From: Vulcanisaeta thermophila
Lineage (GTDB): Archaea > Thermoproteota > Thermoprotei > Thermoproteales > Thermocladiaceae
Length of the DNA: 64,000 bases
NCBI RefSeq assembly: GCF_001748385.1
Contig: NZ_BCLI01000006.1
Location: 1 to 64,000 of the forward strand
Direction of reading: 5' to 3'
A program made the position numbers and the translations under genes. Below the pieces are notes generated by a model. That model saw only the letters and a program-made list of their open reading frames with translations, did no database searches and was not told the DNA's origin. This document shows positions 41,036 through 50,762 of this stretch, piece after piece (within the stretch, counting starts at the first letter, position 1; each line of letters begins with the position of its first letter).

Positions 41036-42508
41036 TTAAACAATTAAGTCCGCGATTTTGCTTAGGGAGTTCCCTATGGATTTAATCGCCTCCTGGAATT
41101 CCGTTGCGAATTTCATGGAGTCCTTAACGACCTCATAAATCCTCCTAGTGCCTGAACCACATTTACTACACCCACCCTTGGCGTCAATGACCTTAACAGC
41201 CACGTAACCCAGTATTGATATTAATTGCCTAATTACCTCATTAACCTCGTGCAGCTTCAACGCCGAGTTGGCGCTCATGGAGTTGAGATCCTCCTGAAGC
41301 CCGCTGGTGGGTATGTTATTCACGGTGGATGGTACAGCCACCTCCCTAAGCCTGGCAGCTAGGGCTGCGGCTGTGTACTGCGTTATCATTAAGCCCACGC
41401 TCCACGCACCACTGGTTAGGTAATTACCCACGCCGTTTATGTCAGCCCTGAGCAACTGGGCCACCTGCCTCTCTATTAAATTGCCCAAGACTGCCAGGGA
41501 CATGTTAGCAAGGTCCGTGGAGAGGGCCACGTACTCACCGTGGAAGTGGCACGCGGATTTTACACCCCCATCAACAATAACTGGGTTATCGCTCACGGAA
41601 TTTACCTCATTCACCACATTACCCAAGGCCCAGTTCAGCGAGTCCCAAACGGAGCCAACAACCTGGGGTATGCACCTGAGGGAGTATGGGTCCTGAACCC
41701 TGCCCGAGGTGTCAATGTACCCGCTATCCTCTATAAGTTTCGTGATAACCCTGGACGCGTACTGCTCACCACCATGCAACTTGAGCAGGTTTACCTCCAC
41801 ATTGAAGGCGCTGGAATTCGCATTGGAGGCCTCGAGTGCCAGTGCCATTACGGCCATTGCGGATTTGATGAGGTTTATGGAGTCCCAAAGGCCCAGGGCG
41901 GCCACGGCCGTGCTGTAGCTGGTCCCGTTTATTAACGCCAGGGCCTCCTTATAGCTCAACTCGAGGGGTCTTAACCCAACGGCTTTCAATGCCTCGATGG
42001 ACGGCATAACCCTACCCCTAAAGAGCACCATGCCCTTACCAATCAATGCCAGGGACATGTGGGCCAGCGGTGCAAGGTCGCCGCTGGCCCCCACGGAGCC
42101 ATACCTAGGTATCACGGGTGTTATGCCCAGGTTTAGGAATTGTATCATTAGGTCTATCAGGGAGTCCCTGACGCCGCTGTGGCCCAGGGCCAGTTGATGA
42201 GCCCTGATCAGCATGGTTGCCCTAACCCAATCCTCAGGTGCCGCCTCGCCCACACCCTTTGCGTGGTCCTGGAGCATGATTTCCGAGTGGCCAGTGACCT
42301 CCTCGGGGTTTATGTACATACTGTACAAGTCACCAAGTCCTGTGTTTACTCCGTATATCCTAATACCCGACCCAATCAGTTCCTCGAGCCGCCGCCGTGA
42401 ATTGATAACCCTACTCCTGACGTCTTCATCCCAAGCCACCTCCTCGTGATTTCTGGCTACGCTTACAATGTCCGTTATGGATAACTTATTACCTAACTTT
42501 ATCACCAT
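41036..42508 (-). CDS. hutH: Histidine ammonia-lyase
   Basis: 490 residues. The MIO cofactor triad Ala-Ser-Gly is in YGSVGASGDLAPLAHMSLAL; YGVNTGLGDL near the start and INGTSYSTAV and QDPYSLRCIPQVVG further on are HAL signatures. It converts histidine to urocanate. The other ring-cleavage gene hutI is 6.5 kb away on the other strand; hutU and the formimidoylglutamate step are not in the window. The MIO family also includes Phe/Tyr lyases, but the context with hutI favours histidine. ATG 42508 used; TTG 42511 possible. Confidence 0.9.
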   Translation of the reverse strand: MVIKLGNKLSITDIVSVARNHEEVAWDEDVRSRVINSRRRLEELIGSGIRIYGVNTGLGDLYSMYINPEEVTGHSEIMLQDHAKGVGEAAPEDWVRATMLIRAHQLALGHSGVRDSLIDLMIQFLNLGITPVIPRYGSVGASGDLAPLAHMSLALIGKGMVLFRGRVMPSIEALKAVGLRPLELSYKEALALINGTSYSTAVAALGLWDSINLIKSAMAVMALALEASNANSSAFNVEVNLLKLHGGEQYASRVITKLIEDSGYIDTSGRVQDPYSLRCIPQVVGSVWDSLNWALGNVVNEVNSVSDNPVIVDGGVKSACHFHGEYVALSTDLANMSLAVLGNLIERQVAQLLRADINGVGNYLTSGAWSVGLMITQYTAAALAARLREVAVPSTVNNIPTSGLQEDLNSMSANSALKLHEVNEVIRQLISILGYVAVKVIDAKGGCSKCGSGTRRIYEVVKDSMKFATEFQEAIKSIGNSLSKIADLIV

Positions 42509-42539
42509 CAAAACTATAGAGAAGTACCTACCTTTTTTA

Positions 42540-43727
42540 CTAATTTCCCCTTAAATACTCACCAATTCTCCTAATACCCTCCCTAATATCCTCCTCACTC
42601 TCCCTGGCGAAGCATATCCTCACGTGGTACTTACCGTTATCGCCAAAGGCGGAGCCTGGAACCACGGCAACGTGCTTCTCCCTTAATAATCTCAGGGAGA
42701 ACTCCTCATCATCAATGCCCAGTCCCTCTAGGTATGGTTTGAGGTTTACGAACATGAATAGCCCGGCCCTGGGCTTGACCACGGTGGCCCTGGGCAAGTA
42801 CTCCCTAACGGCTTTGTACATGGCCTCCATCCTCGACTTGTAAATGGGCAGGGTCTCACTTAGGTACTTCTCCTTGTACTTAGTTAAGTATAGGAGTCCT
42901 GCGTACTGGGCTGGTGTTGGTGGGTTTAGGTTCGTGTACTGCTTAACCCTATTGAAGACCTTCACAAAGTCCTCATGGGCAACCACGTAGCCGAGTCTCC
43001 AACCGGGCATTCCTGGGTCCTTGGAGAAGGTGTTTACGGCAATCACATGCTCCATATCAAGCCCAAGGGCGTATAGGTGGGCCCCCTCATAGTAAAGATG
43101 CTTATACGCCTCGTCATAAATAACGTAGGCATCGTAGTCCCTCGCCAGGTCAAGGATTAATTTAATGGTTTTCTCATCAAGTACCCTACCTGTGGGATTG
43201 TCCGGGTTAACCAGGATTATGGCCTTGGTCCTCCTACCCACGGCACTCTTTAGATCATCCTCGCTGGGTAACCAGCCCAGCTCCTCCCTAGCCCTCACCT
43301 TAATGACCTTACCACCAAGGAACCTAATTACAGGCTCGTACATTAGGTATGTGGGGTCCATGAGGACAACCTCATCACCCTCATCAATAATCGCCATGAA
43401 CAATGCAAGTAGTGCCTCTGCAGACCCTGCTGTGACTGATACATTGCTGGGTGTGATATTGATTCCCGAGTACTTACTATAGTCATTGGCGATTGTGATC
43501 CTCAACTCATCAATGCCATTACTGGGCGTGTACATACTTAATTCAAAGGGCTTCTCCAGCAATTCCTTGGTGAATTCCAGGAGTAAATCCTTGCTCGGTG
43601 GCAAGCCAGGCTGCCCTATGTGGAACCCATAAACCTTAATACCACGGCTCGAAAGCCTAACTACCTCCTCATTGATAGCCCTTATCTTGGATCCTGGGAA
43701 CATTGAAGATCTTGTAGAGAACCTCAT
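42540..43727 (-). CDS. Class I/II aminotransferase (aspartate/aromatic type)
   Basis: 395 residues, PLP fold type I. GFHIGQPGLPPSKDLL, SVTAGSAEALLALF, VNPDNPTGRVLDEKTI, YDEAYKHLYYEG and the PLP lysine in NTFSKDPGMPGWRLGYVV are visible, with the arginine that binds the carboxylate near the end (YHVRICFARE). The group covers aspartate, aromatic and alanine aminotransferases. It ends 31 nt from hutH on the same strand, so may be co-transcribed and serve amino-acid breakdown. Substrate not assigned. Confidence 0.88.
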   Translation of the reverse strand: MRFSTRSSMFPGSKIRAINEEVVRLSSRGIKVYGFHIGQPGLPPSKDLLLEFTKELLEKPFELSMYTPSNGIDELRITIANDYSKYSGINITPSNVSVTAGSAEALLALFMAIIDEGDEVVLMDPTYLMYEPVIRFLGGKVIKVRAREELGWLPSEDDLKSAVGRRTKAIILVNPDNPTGRVLDEKTIKLILDLARDYDAYVIYDEAYKHLYYEGAHLYALGLDMEHVIAVNTFSKDPGMPGWRLGYVVAHEDFVKVFNRVKQYTNLNPPTPAQYAGLLYLTKYKEKYLSETLPIYKSRMEAMYKAVREYLPRATVVKPRAGLFMFVNLKPYLEGLGIDDEEFSLRLLREKHVAVVPGSAFGDNGKYHVRICFARESEEDIREGIRRIGEYLRGN

Positions 43728-44284
43728 GATGAATTACCGTTGAAATACGGCATTTAATAAATTTCCCTTTCCACGAATTAGCTAGCTAATACTTTAGCGA
43801 GGAATTCAAGACCTTAATCTCCATGATGCATTACAGGTTATTGTTTAAGTATTTATCCATAGGGTTTTACCTGAGAGACGTTAAGGATTAATCATGTACG
43901 TAAATGAGCTCAACAACCTTATCATCATTCTCCTAGCACACATTCCTAGCGTTATATGGGTCACCAGGCCCTAATGCAGTAAATACTCGCATCACTGTGA
44001 ACGAGCTTATCGGGGACTCCATTAGACTATCCCATTATTGCTTATTTCAATTCCTCATAGTCCCTAGAAAATCCGGCAATCTTCGCTAGAGATATACACT
44101 CGTTTCCTTTCTATCCTTTGTAGTCACATGATCGGGTATCAAGGTCGGAATTTATTAATCTATTTTATATAGATAGGTTGCTCTATTTTATATATAGATA
44201 GCTACACTATTGTTAATCTATTTCATTACATTTATGTATTATATGGGGTAAAATTTATAAACCATTAAATGAGCCGGGGGATGT
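43728..44284. other. 557-nt AT-rich gap
   Basis: No gene can be supported. Both strands hold only short frames (under 30 codons) that may be remnants of a lost small gene. The right end holds the promoter region of the APC gene: two near-identical AT-rich copies at 44159-44176 and 44182-44201 and an AATTTATAAACC box about 30 nt before ATG 44285. Confidence 0.5.
44159..44201. repeat. Tandem AT-rich element upstream of the APC gene
   Basis: TCTATTTTATATAGATAG (44159-44176) and TCTATTTTATATATAGATAG (44182-44201) are near-identical and each ends in ATAG, complementary to its CTAT start. They lie 50-90 nt before the likely TATA box. Possible tandem regulator sites. Confidence 0.4.
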
Positions 44285-46129
44285 ATGGCTGAGGATTTCG
44301 GTATCAAAACCGATAGAGAATTACGTAGGGCTTTAGATAGGCGTAGGTTGTTGTTCCTCTCGATTGGTGAAATAATCGGTGCCGGTTAGTTGTTTGCACC
44401 CATGTACGCCGCTTCCTACGCCGGTGGTGCTGCCTTATTGGCCTGGATAATAGCCGGCATCATAATACTGCTCATAGCATTTGCTAATGCCGAGATTGCC
44501 TCCGCAATACCTAAGTCAGGCGCGCTCGTTAGATATCCGCATTACGTGTTTGGTGGCTTCGCTGGTTTTCTACTTGGTTGGTCTTATTTCCTGGCCATAA
44601 CGGCTGTACCGCCCACAGAGGCTTTAACGGCGACTCGATATTTATCCTTCTTCTTTCCACAGCTATATAATGTTCATACTGGCACCTTGACAGTGCTTGG
44701 TTATGTTGTTGCCTATTTATTCCTAGCATTATTCGTCTATGTAAATTACATGGGTGTTAGGGCCGTTGGTGACACGGTCTACGGCCTTGGTTGGTGGAAA
44801 TTACTGATACCATCAATAACCGCAATAATAATGATAGCCTTGGCATTCAACCCGGCTAATTTCACCGCGGGTGGTGGCTTCATACCAACGAGCGGCACCG
44901 CACCGTACACAGGTTGGGCAGCGGTATTCTACGCAATGCCAACCGGGGGCGTTTTATTTGCTTACCTCGGTTTTAGGCAGGCCATTGAGTATGGTGGTGA
45001 GGGTAAAAATCCCAGTAAGGACATCCCCTTTGCAATCATAAGCGCAATATTAATAGCAATGACCATATACATACTACTTGAGCTCGCCTTCATAGGCGCG
45101 ATACACTGGGACGTAATTGGTGTTAGGGAGGGTGCCTGGGCGGCATTGAGAACATCCTCAATATCTAAGGCGCCAATAGCGCAGTTGTTAGAGTCCCTCA
45201 AGTACGTCGTGCCGGTAGCCGCCGCGTTTTTAGCTGCTTGGGTCGTGGTGTTCCTAACAGATGCCGTTATATCACCCGCAGGCACGGGATTCGTATCTAC
45301 GGGAGGTGCAACTAGGGCGCTCTATGGGATTGCGGCTGACGGTTATTTACCACCTTGGTTCCTTGAATTAAGCCGTACAAGAATACCAAAGTGGTCCCTC
45401 ATCACAATAGCAATACTTGGCGCCCTGTACCTATTGCCGTTCCCAACCTGGCAATCAATAGTTTCATTCACGACAGTTGGTAGGGTACTCACGTACATGG
45501 TCATTGGTGGTATAGCCGTGCAGGCACTGAGGAGGGTTGCACCCGATCTTCCTCGTTCATTCAGGTTATGGGCAGCATCGGTATTGGCCCCAGTAGCGAC
45601 GCTTGCGGCATCCCTAGTTATTTACTGGTCGGGGTTCAGTACGGTATCTAAGTTCTTCCTGGCGGTATTCGTGGGATTACCCATTTACTTTGGTTATTAT
45701 GCATACAAGAGATTAAATGTGAGTCTTCCCGTATCATTAACTCTAGGCTTCATTGATGCTATAGGTGTGGCTGCAGCATTTTCCTACTTTTACAGTGTGA
45801 CTAAGGGGTTAAGGGTTTATAATGACACTGGCCTGTTGATATACATAATCGTCACGGCCGTGTTAATATACGTTAGTATGGCCGTACTTTATAGACTAGG
45901 TAGTGATTACTTAAGGAGGGAGTTTAAGGCTGGTGTTTGGTTACCAACTTACATGATTGTAATCACGTTACTTTCTTATTACGGCTCCTTCGGTCTACAT
46001 AAAGTGATACCCTTCCCGATAGATACAGTGATCGCTGCAGTAATAACGCTGGTATTTCATTATTGGGCTGTTTACAGCGCGTTTAGGACAAAGGCAATAG
46101 ACCAGATAATGGAGGAAATGAGGAGGTAA
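44285..46129 (+). pseudogene. APC-family amino-acid transporter interrupted by an in-frame TAG
   Basis: ATG 44285 starts a normal APC N-terminus (MAEDFGIKTDRELRRALDRR, then GEIIGAG). Codon 35 is TAG (44387-44389) exactly where the family motif GxxIGxGW-LFAP has Trp; translation continues in the same frame (LFAPMYAASYAGGAALLAW) for 580 codons with no other lesion. With the stop read through, the protein has about 614 residues and about 12-14 membrane segments. A TGG to TAG change is the simplest cause. A restart at ATG 44402 would lose the essential first helix. An expressed threonine-dehydratase-like gene follows 57 nt later with its own promoter. Confidence 0.8.
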
Positions 46130-46186
46130 CGGCATGGTGAGGTTAATTTAAAGTTTAAAAAATATACAGTTTGTTTATGATTTACG

Positions 46187-47206
46187 ATGAGTGTTAATAA
46201 ACCCATTGATTTAATGCCCCTTATTCAAGAGGCTTGGGAATTCATTAGGAGGATGGAATCAATGGGTTACGTGATTAGAACCCCCCTGTATAGGTCAGAG
46301 CGACTATCAAGTAATGGCTTAAATGTTTACTTAAAACTGGAGAATCTACAGAGGAGCGGTAGTTTCAAGGTTAGGGGTGTGTTCTTTGCTGTTCATAAGT
46401 ATATGCGTGACGGTTATGAGCACTTCCTAACGGTATCCACTGGTAATCACGCTGTTGCCCTGGCATACGTAGCCAGCGTATTGAGAGTCAGGGCTACCGT
46501 GGTTGTTCCTGAGACCACGCCGAGGTCTAAGGTCGAGGATATGGAGAAATACGGTGCTGAGGTTATTAAGTATGGTAAGTCGTACGTTGAAGCTGAGAAG
46601 AAGGCTCTCGAGATTTCCTCGAGTGATCCTAAGATTAAACTTATACATACATTTAATGATTACTACATAATTGCTGGACACACAACCATTGGACTCGAGA
46701 TACTTGAGGATCTGCCCAGTGTTGACGCCATACTTATACCGCTTGGTGGTGGTGCTTTACCGGCTGGTGTCTCCTACTTAGTAAGGCATGTTAAGCCGAG
46801 TATTAAGGTTTATGGGGTCCAACCCGAGAATGCACCATTTTATGCACTATCGCTTAAGGAGGGTAAACCTGTGGTGCTTAGTAACATTGAAACTATCGCT
46901 GACGGACTTGCCTCTAGACCTGGTGAGATACCCTTCGAATACATAAGGCGCTACTTAGACGGTGTGCTCTTAGTTAATGAGTATGACATTGAGAGAGCTA
47001 TATACGTATTGCTTAAATATGAACACATCATTGCTGAGGGGGCTGGCGCTATAGCAATAGGGCCCATAATAAATGGTGACTTAGTTAAGAAACTTGGTCA
47101 AGGTGACGTTTATAATGTAGTTGCCGTAATAACAGGTAGTCACATTGATGTAGAGAGGTTAAGGAAAATACTTGAAAACGAGAAAGCTTATGAAAGCAGA
47201 ACCTAA
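46187..47206 (+). CDS. Threonine/serine dehydratase-like PLP enzyme
   Basis: 339 residues, PLP fold type II. The PLP lysine is in LQRSGSFKVRGVFFAV, STGNHAVALAYVA is the Asn loop, and PLGGGALPAGVSYL the phosphate loop. The length and lack of an ACT domain match the catabolic dehydratases (threonine or serine to 2-oxoacid and ammonia). Serine racemase-type enzymes have the same motifs and cannot be excluded. It lies after the APC gene, consistent with use of an imported amino acid. A TTTAAAAAATATA stretch near 46153 is the likely promoter. Confidence 0.87.
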   Translation: MSVNKPIDLMPLIQEAWEFIRRMESMGYVIRTPLYRSERLSSNGLNVYLKLENLQRSGSFKVRGVFFAVHKYMRDGYEHFLTVSTGNHAVALAYVASVLRVRATVVVPETTPRSKVEDMEKYGAEVIKYGKSYVEAEKKALEISSSDPKIKLIHTFNDYYIIAGHTTIGLEILEDLPSVDAILIPLGGGALPAGVSYLVRHVKPSIKVYGVQPENAPFYALSLKEGKPVVLSNIETIADGLASRPGEIPFEYIRRYLDGVLLVNEYDIERAIYVLLKYEHIIAEGAGAIAIGPIINGDLVKKLGQGDVYNVVAVITGSHIDVERLRKILENEKAYESRT

Positions 47207-47238
47207 TGCAGTTAGGTGTATTGGTGTGGTATTAAGGG

Positions 47239-48993
47239 TTAGTCGTGTATGTAGATAAACTCGTTACTGCCCACCTTCCTCACAAAGCCATACCTCATGA
47301 ACTGTATTATCTCATTAATGCCCACATTCCCAATGCTGGGCTCCGCAAGCCCAGCGTCACTCACTAACCTAAGCCCCTCGACCCTCCTCACGGTTATTTG
47401 CACCGAATCCCTGGGCACCCACTGTATAATGGGCGCGTTGAGCCTCCTGGCGCTCTCCAAGTCCCTGCTGTGGAACCTTGCCCTGGCCTCGTTACCGTGA
47501 ACCTCGGTTATTTCAATGTTCATTAACTCCATTAACCTAACAATGCCCTTCTTGGCGTCATTGCCGCTTATGTAAACCTCCACTGTGTTGTTAATGGGCT
47601 TTATGGTTATTTCCCTAAAGCCCCTCTCTGGGTATGATGGGTGCATGGGTATTCTAGCCGTTACCTCCCCAGGCACGCCCTCGATTGTAACCCTCACGGG
47701 GTTTATCACGGCCATGTATCTATTGGCCCTGGGCTCTATCAACTTCCTATTCTCGGCGAATAGGTTGTCAGGCGTTATGGTGGCGTCCGTGGGCTTAACA
47801 CCCACCTGCAGCATGACGCTCCAAATGGCCTCTGGCTGTATGCCCCTGTTCCTAAGCCCCGCCAGTGTGGGTAGCCTAATGTCATCCCAGCCTATCCCCA
47901 GGGACTTGAGCTTCGACTTACTCAGTACCATACCCACTATCTTAAGCCTGCCGAAGTGTATGGTCTCGGGTTGCCCCCAACCCATGTGTCTGAATATGAA
48001 TGACTGCTTCACGGTGTTAACCGAGTGCTCCTGACCCCTCAGTACGTGCGTGACCCCCATTAGGTGGTCGTCTATGGATACTGAGAAGTTGTACGTGGGC
48101 CATACGAAGTACTTCGAGCCCACCCTGGGGTGTGGGTTCTTCTCAGTGTTCACAATCCTCATGCCCACCCAATCCCTAACACTAGGGTCTGGGTGGTTTA
48201 GGTCCGTCTTCACAATGAGCACGGCCTCGCCCTCACCGTAGTAATTACTGAGCATTTTATCGAACAATTCCAGGTTTACTGATGGGTCCGCATCCCTATT
48301 ATAACAGGGCTTCCCAGTGATTTTGGATTTCTTCCAATCATCCGGGGTGCACCTACTGTCCTTAGCAGCCACGTAGGCGCCGCCCCTCTTTATTAATTCC
48401 CTGGCCATCTCGTAGTAAATACCCAGCCTGTCAGATTGAATGTACTCCTCATCCCACTTAATACCAAGCCACCTCAGGTCCTCCCTAATGGCCTCGTAGG
48501 CCTCGGGCATGGGCCTCTTAATCTTTGGGTCTGTGTCCTCAAACCTAAGTATGAACTTAGCCCTCCTACCCAACTCCGTGTACTTCACCTTGTATGCATA
48601 GTTAATAATCGCGGGCCTGGCACTGCCCAGGTGCAGTACGAAGTCTGGGTTTGGTGCGAATCTGAGGATTATTACCTCATACTTATCGTCATTAGGCAAT
48701 GGTGGCAAATCCTCAATCCCCTTCCTGTAACCCTCCACCTTCCTCTCCCCAAGGGCCTCGGGCCACTTGGCCATTAACAACTCCCTCTGTTTCTCGAGAC
48801 CCATGGAGTTCACCTCATTAACGACCTCCCTAACAATACCCACAACGGTCCTAGCCTCACGCCTGAGGCCTGGGTCCTCGGCAAATACCTTGGATATCAC
48901 GGCCTTCTCATCAGCCTTCCCACCGTACTTAACCGCATTGATCAATGCATGCTTCAACGCAATCTCCCTAACCCTATTAACGTCAACACCCAC
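47239..48993 (-). CDS. gltX: Glutamyl-tRNA synthetase (archaeal, non-discriminating expected)
   Basis: 584 residues. An N-terminal archaeal helical domain (about 1-100) precedes the Rossmann core: RFAPNPDFVLHLGSARP holds the HIGH-like motif (HLGS), YNFSVSIDDHLMGVTHVLRGQEH and VLSKSKLKSLGIGWDD holds the KMSKS-like loop (LSKS). The anticodon-binding part is beta-rich, as in archaeal/eukaryotic GluRS and GlnRS. With GatE present it should charge both tRNA-Glu and tRNA-Gln with Glu. It starts 50 nt from hutI on the other strand. Confidence 0.95.
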   Translation of the reverse strand: MGVDVNRVREIALKHALINAVKYGGKADEKAVISKVFAEDPGLRREARTVVGIVREVVNEVNSMGLEKQRELLMAKWPEALGERKVEGYRKGIEDLPPLPNDDKYEVIILRFAPNPDFVLHLGSARPAIINYAYKVKYTELGRRAKFILRFEDTDPKIKRPMPEAYEAIREDLRWLGIKWDEEYIQSDRLGIYYEMARELIKRGGAYVAAKDSRCTPDDWKKSKITGKPCYNRDADPSVNLELFDKMLSNYYGEGEAVLIVKTDLNHPDPSVRDWVGMRIVNTEKNPHPRVGSKYFVWPTYNFSVSIDDHLMGVTHVLRGQEHSVNTVKQSFIFRHMGWGQPETIHFGRLKIVGMVLSKSKLKSLGIGWDDIRLPTLAGLRNRGIQPEAIWSVMLQVGVKPTDATITPDNLFAENRKLIEPRANRYMAVINPVRVTIEGVPGEVTARIPMHPSYPERGFREITIKPINNTVEVYISGNDAKKGIVRLMELMNIEITEVHGNEARARFHSRDLESARRLNAPIIQWVPRDSVQITVRRVEGLRLVSDAGLAEPSIGNVGINEIIQFMRYGFVRKVGSNEFIYIHD

Positions 48994-49043
48994 AGATTAC
49001 GCACGTGGTGATTACTTATAAATATATTTAATCCCGAAAAACC

Positions 49044-50306
49044 ATGCCAAAGGCCTCCCTACTAATTGGGCCCATTGGTCAGTTGGTCACAGCCAAGGAC
49101 ACACCCTGGAGGGCTGGGGATGAGGTCGTGATCATGGAGAACGCGGGCATCGCCATTAACGGCGATGAGGTTGTTGATGTGGGGCCCTGGGGCGAGGTGA
49201 GCAGTAAGTACTGGAGTGATTGTGTGATCAATGCTGAGGACCTACTGGTAACACCTGGGTTAGTGGACCCACACACCCACGCGTTGTTCGCGGGTTCTAG
49301 GGAGGATGAACTTGAGATGAAACTTCAGGGACTCACTTACGATGAGATACTGAGGAGGGGTGGCGGTATTTACAGAACCATTAATGACACCGTGAAAGCC
49401 AGTAACGAGGAATTAACCAAGCTGCTAATGGGTAGGCTACGCACCGCGTTATCCCACGGTACAACCACCATGGAGGTTAAGAGTGGCTACGGGCTCCTCC
49501 CAAGGGAGGAGTTGAGGCTCCTTAGGGTGATTAATGAGGTGTCCAGGAACTCACAGGTGGATGTGGTTCCCACGTACCTAGTCCACGTACCCCCCAGGGA
49601 GGGTGATAGGGGTGAGTACTTGAGGGGTGTGGTGGGGTCCCTGCGTGATGCCGTGGGCCTTGCCAGGTTTGTGGATGTGTTTTGTGATGCTGGTGCGTTC
49701 ACTGTTGAGGAGAGTAGGGAGGTGTTTAGGGAGGCCTCTAGGTTGGGTTTTGGGCTTAGGATACATGCTGATGAAATCTCCTACATTGGGTGCAGTGATT
49801 TGGTTGTTGAGTTCAATTTCTCATCAATGGACCACCTACTGAACATACCCGAGAGGAACGTAAACCTAATGGCCAGTAGGAACGTTGTGGCCACACTACT
49901 GCCAATAACCATAATGTCCCTAACAACCAGCAAGAGACCACCTGTTAAGTTAATGAGGGAGTTGAGGGTACCCATGGCCATAGGCACGGACTTCAGCCCC
50001 AACTCCTGGTCCCTAAATATGCAGTACGCCATTGAATTGGCCACGTACATCCTAGGAATGACACCCCTGGAATCCCTCATGGCAGCCACGGCAAACTCCG
50101 CGTATAGCCTAAGGCTTAGTGATAGGGGATTGATTAGGCGTGGCTCACGTGCTGACGTGGTCGTGTGGGGTGTGCGTAATTATAGGTGGTTAACCTACGA
50201 GTTGGGCATAAACAAGGCTGGTATTGTCATTAAGGGCGGTAATATAGTAAGCATACCCAATGGGGACCTCAGGGACAGGATTATATGCAAAAGAACTTTA
50301 AGTTAA
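49044..50306 (+). CDS. hutI: Imidazolonepropionase
   Basis: 420 residues, amidohydrolase fold. The HxH metal pair is in VDPHTHALFAGSREDEL, HGTTTMEVKSGYGL and FVDVFCDAGAFTVEESR follow, HADEISYIGCSDL carries metal ligand and catalytic residues, and GTDFSPNSW holds the final Asp. All are specific to HutI, which opens the imidazolone ring in histidine degradation. It is divergent from gltX and away from hutH; no other hut gene is adjacent. Length normal. Confidence 0.93.
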   Translation: MPKASLLIGPIGQLVTAKDTPWRAGDEVVIMENAGIAINGDEVVDVGPWGEVSSKYWSDCVINAEDLLVTPGLVDPHTHALFAGSREDELEMKLQGLTYDEILRRGGGIYRTINDTVKASNEELTKLLMGRLRTALSHGTTTMEVKSGYGLLPREELRLLRVINEVSRNSQVDVVPTYLVHVPPREGDRGEYLRGVVGSLRDAVGLARFVDVFCDAGAFTVEESREVFREASRLGFGLRIHADEISYIGCSDLVVEFNFSSMDHLLNIPERNVNLMASRNVVATLLPITIMSLTTSKRPPVKLMRELRVPMAIGTDFSPNSWSLNMQYAIELATYILGMTPLESLMAATANSAYSLRLSDRGLIRRGSRADVVVWGVRNYRWLTYELGINKAGIVIKGGNIVSIPNGDLRDRIICKRTLS

Positions 50307-50327
50307 GTGTTTGGTGATTAATCGGTA

Positions 50328-50762
50328 ATGAAACCAGCGTTGGACCCTGAGGAGGAGTACGTAATAATGCCCCTGCCGGTCCTCGAGAAAATACTAAGGT
50401 ACGCAATGGTTGTATGCCAGGAACACTGCCCCTCGGGTCGTGACCCGAGCACATGCCCATACATTGTAAACCTAAGCAGGGAATTGGGGCTTAGCCCACC
50501 ACCATGCATTAAGGATTATGGCGAGTATACACAGGAGAACTTCAAATCCCTGGTTAGGGAGGTGGAGCGGAAGTACGGTATGGGAATTAACGAGTTCATA
50601 ATAACCCTCAGGAAGAGGAAGCCAAGGAGCCTTGAGGAGCAAGTGGACCTCATGGAGGCAACCTTCTACCTAGGGGTTCTTAAGGAGTTGAGTGATATGA
50701 AGGGCATAATCGTGGTCAAGGGCTCGGATATAAAACTTGACAATTACAGGTTAATTCAATAA
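50328..50762 (+). CDS. Cysteine-containing hypothetical protein
   Basis: 144 residues, soluble. Four cysteines in the first half (VCQEHCPSGR, TCPYIV and PPCIKDY) could bind metal. The rest is helical, including VREVERKYGMGINEFIITL. No family recognised. It starts 22 nt after hutI and may be on its transcript, and its last 7 nt overlap the end of the convergent GT4 gene. Confidence 0.6.
   Translation: MKPALDPEEEYVIMPLPVLEKILRYAMVVCQEHCPSGRDPSTCPYIVNLSRELGLSPPPCIKDYGEYTQENFKSLVREVERKYGMGINEFIITLRKRKPRSLEEQVDLMEATFYLGVLKELSDMKGIIVVKGSDIKLDNYRLIQ

Noticed and set aside
43728-44284. Toxin-antitoxin remnant
   Set aside because: Short fragments on the minus strand looked faintly antitoxin-like, but no PIN or AbrB/RHH motif can be recognised.
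44387-44389. TAG read as pyrrolysine
   Set aside because: Pyrrolysine systems are not known from this group, no pyl genes are seen, and the position is a conserved Trp (one base change from TGG).
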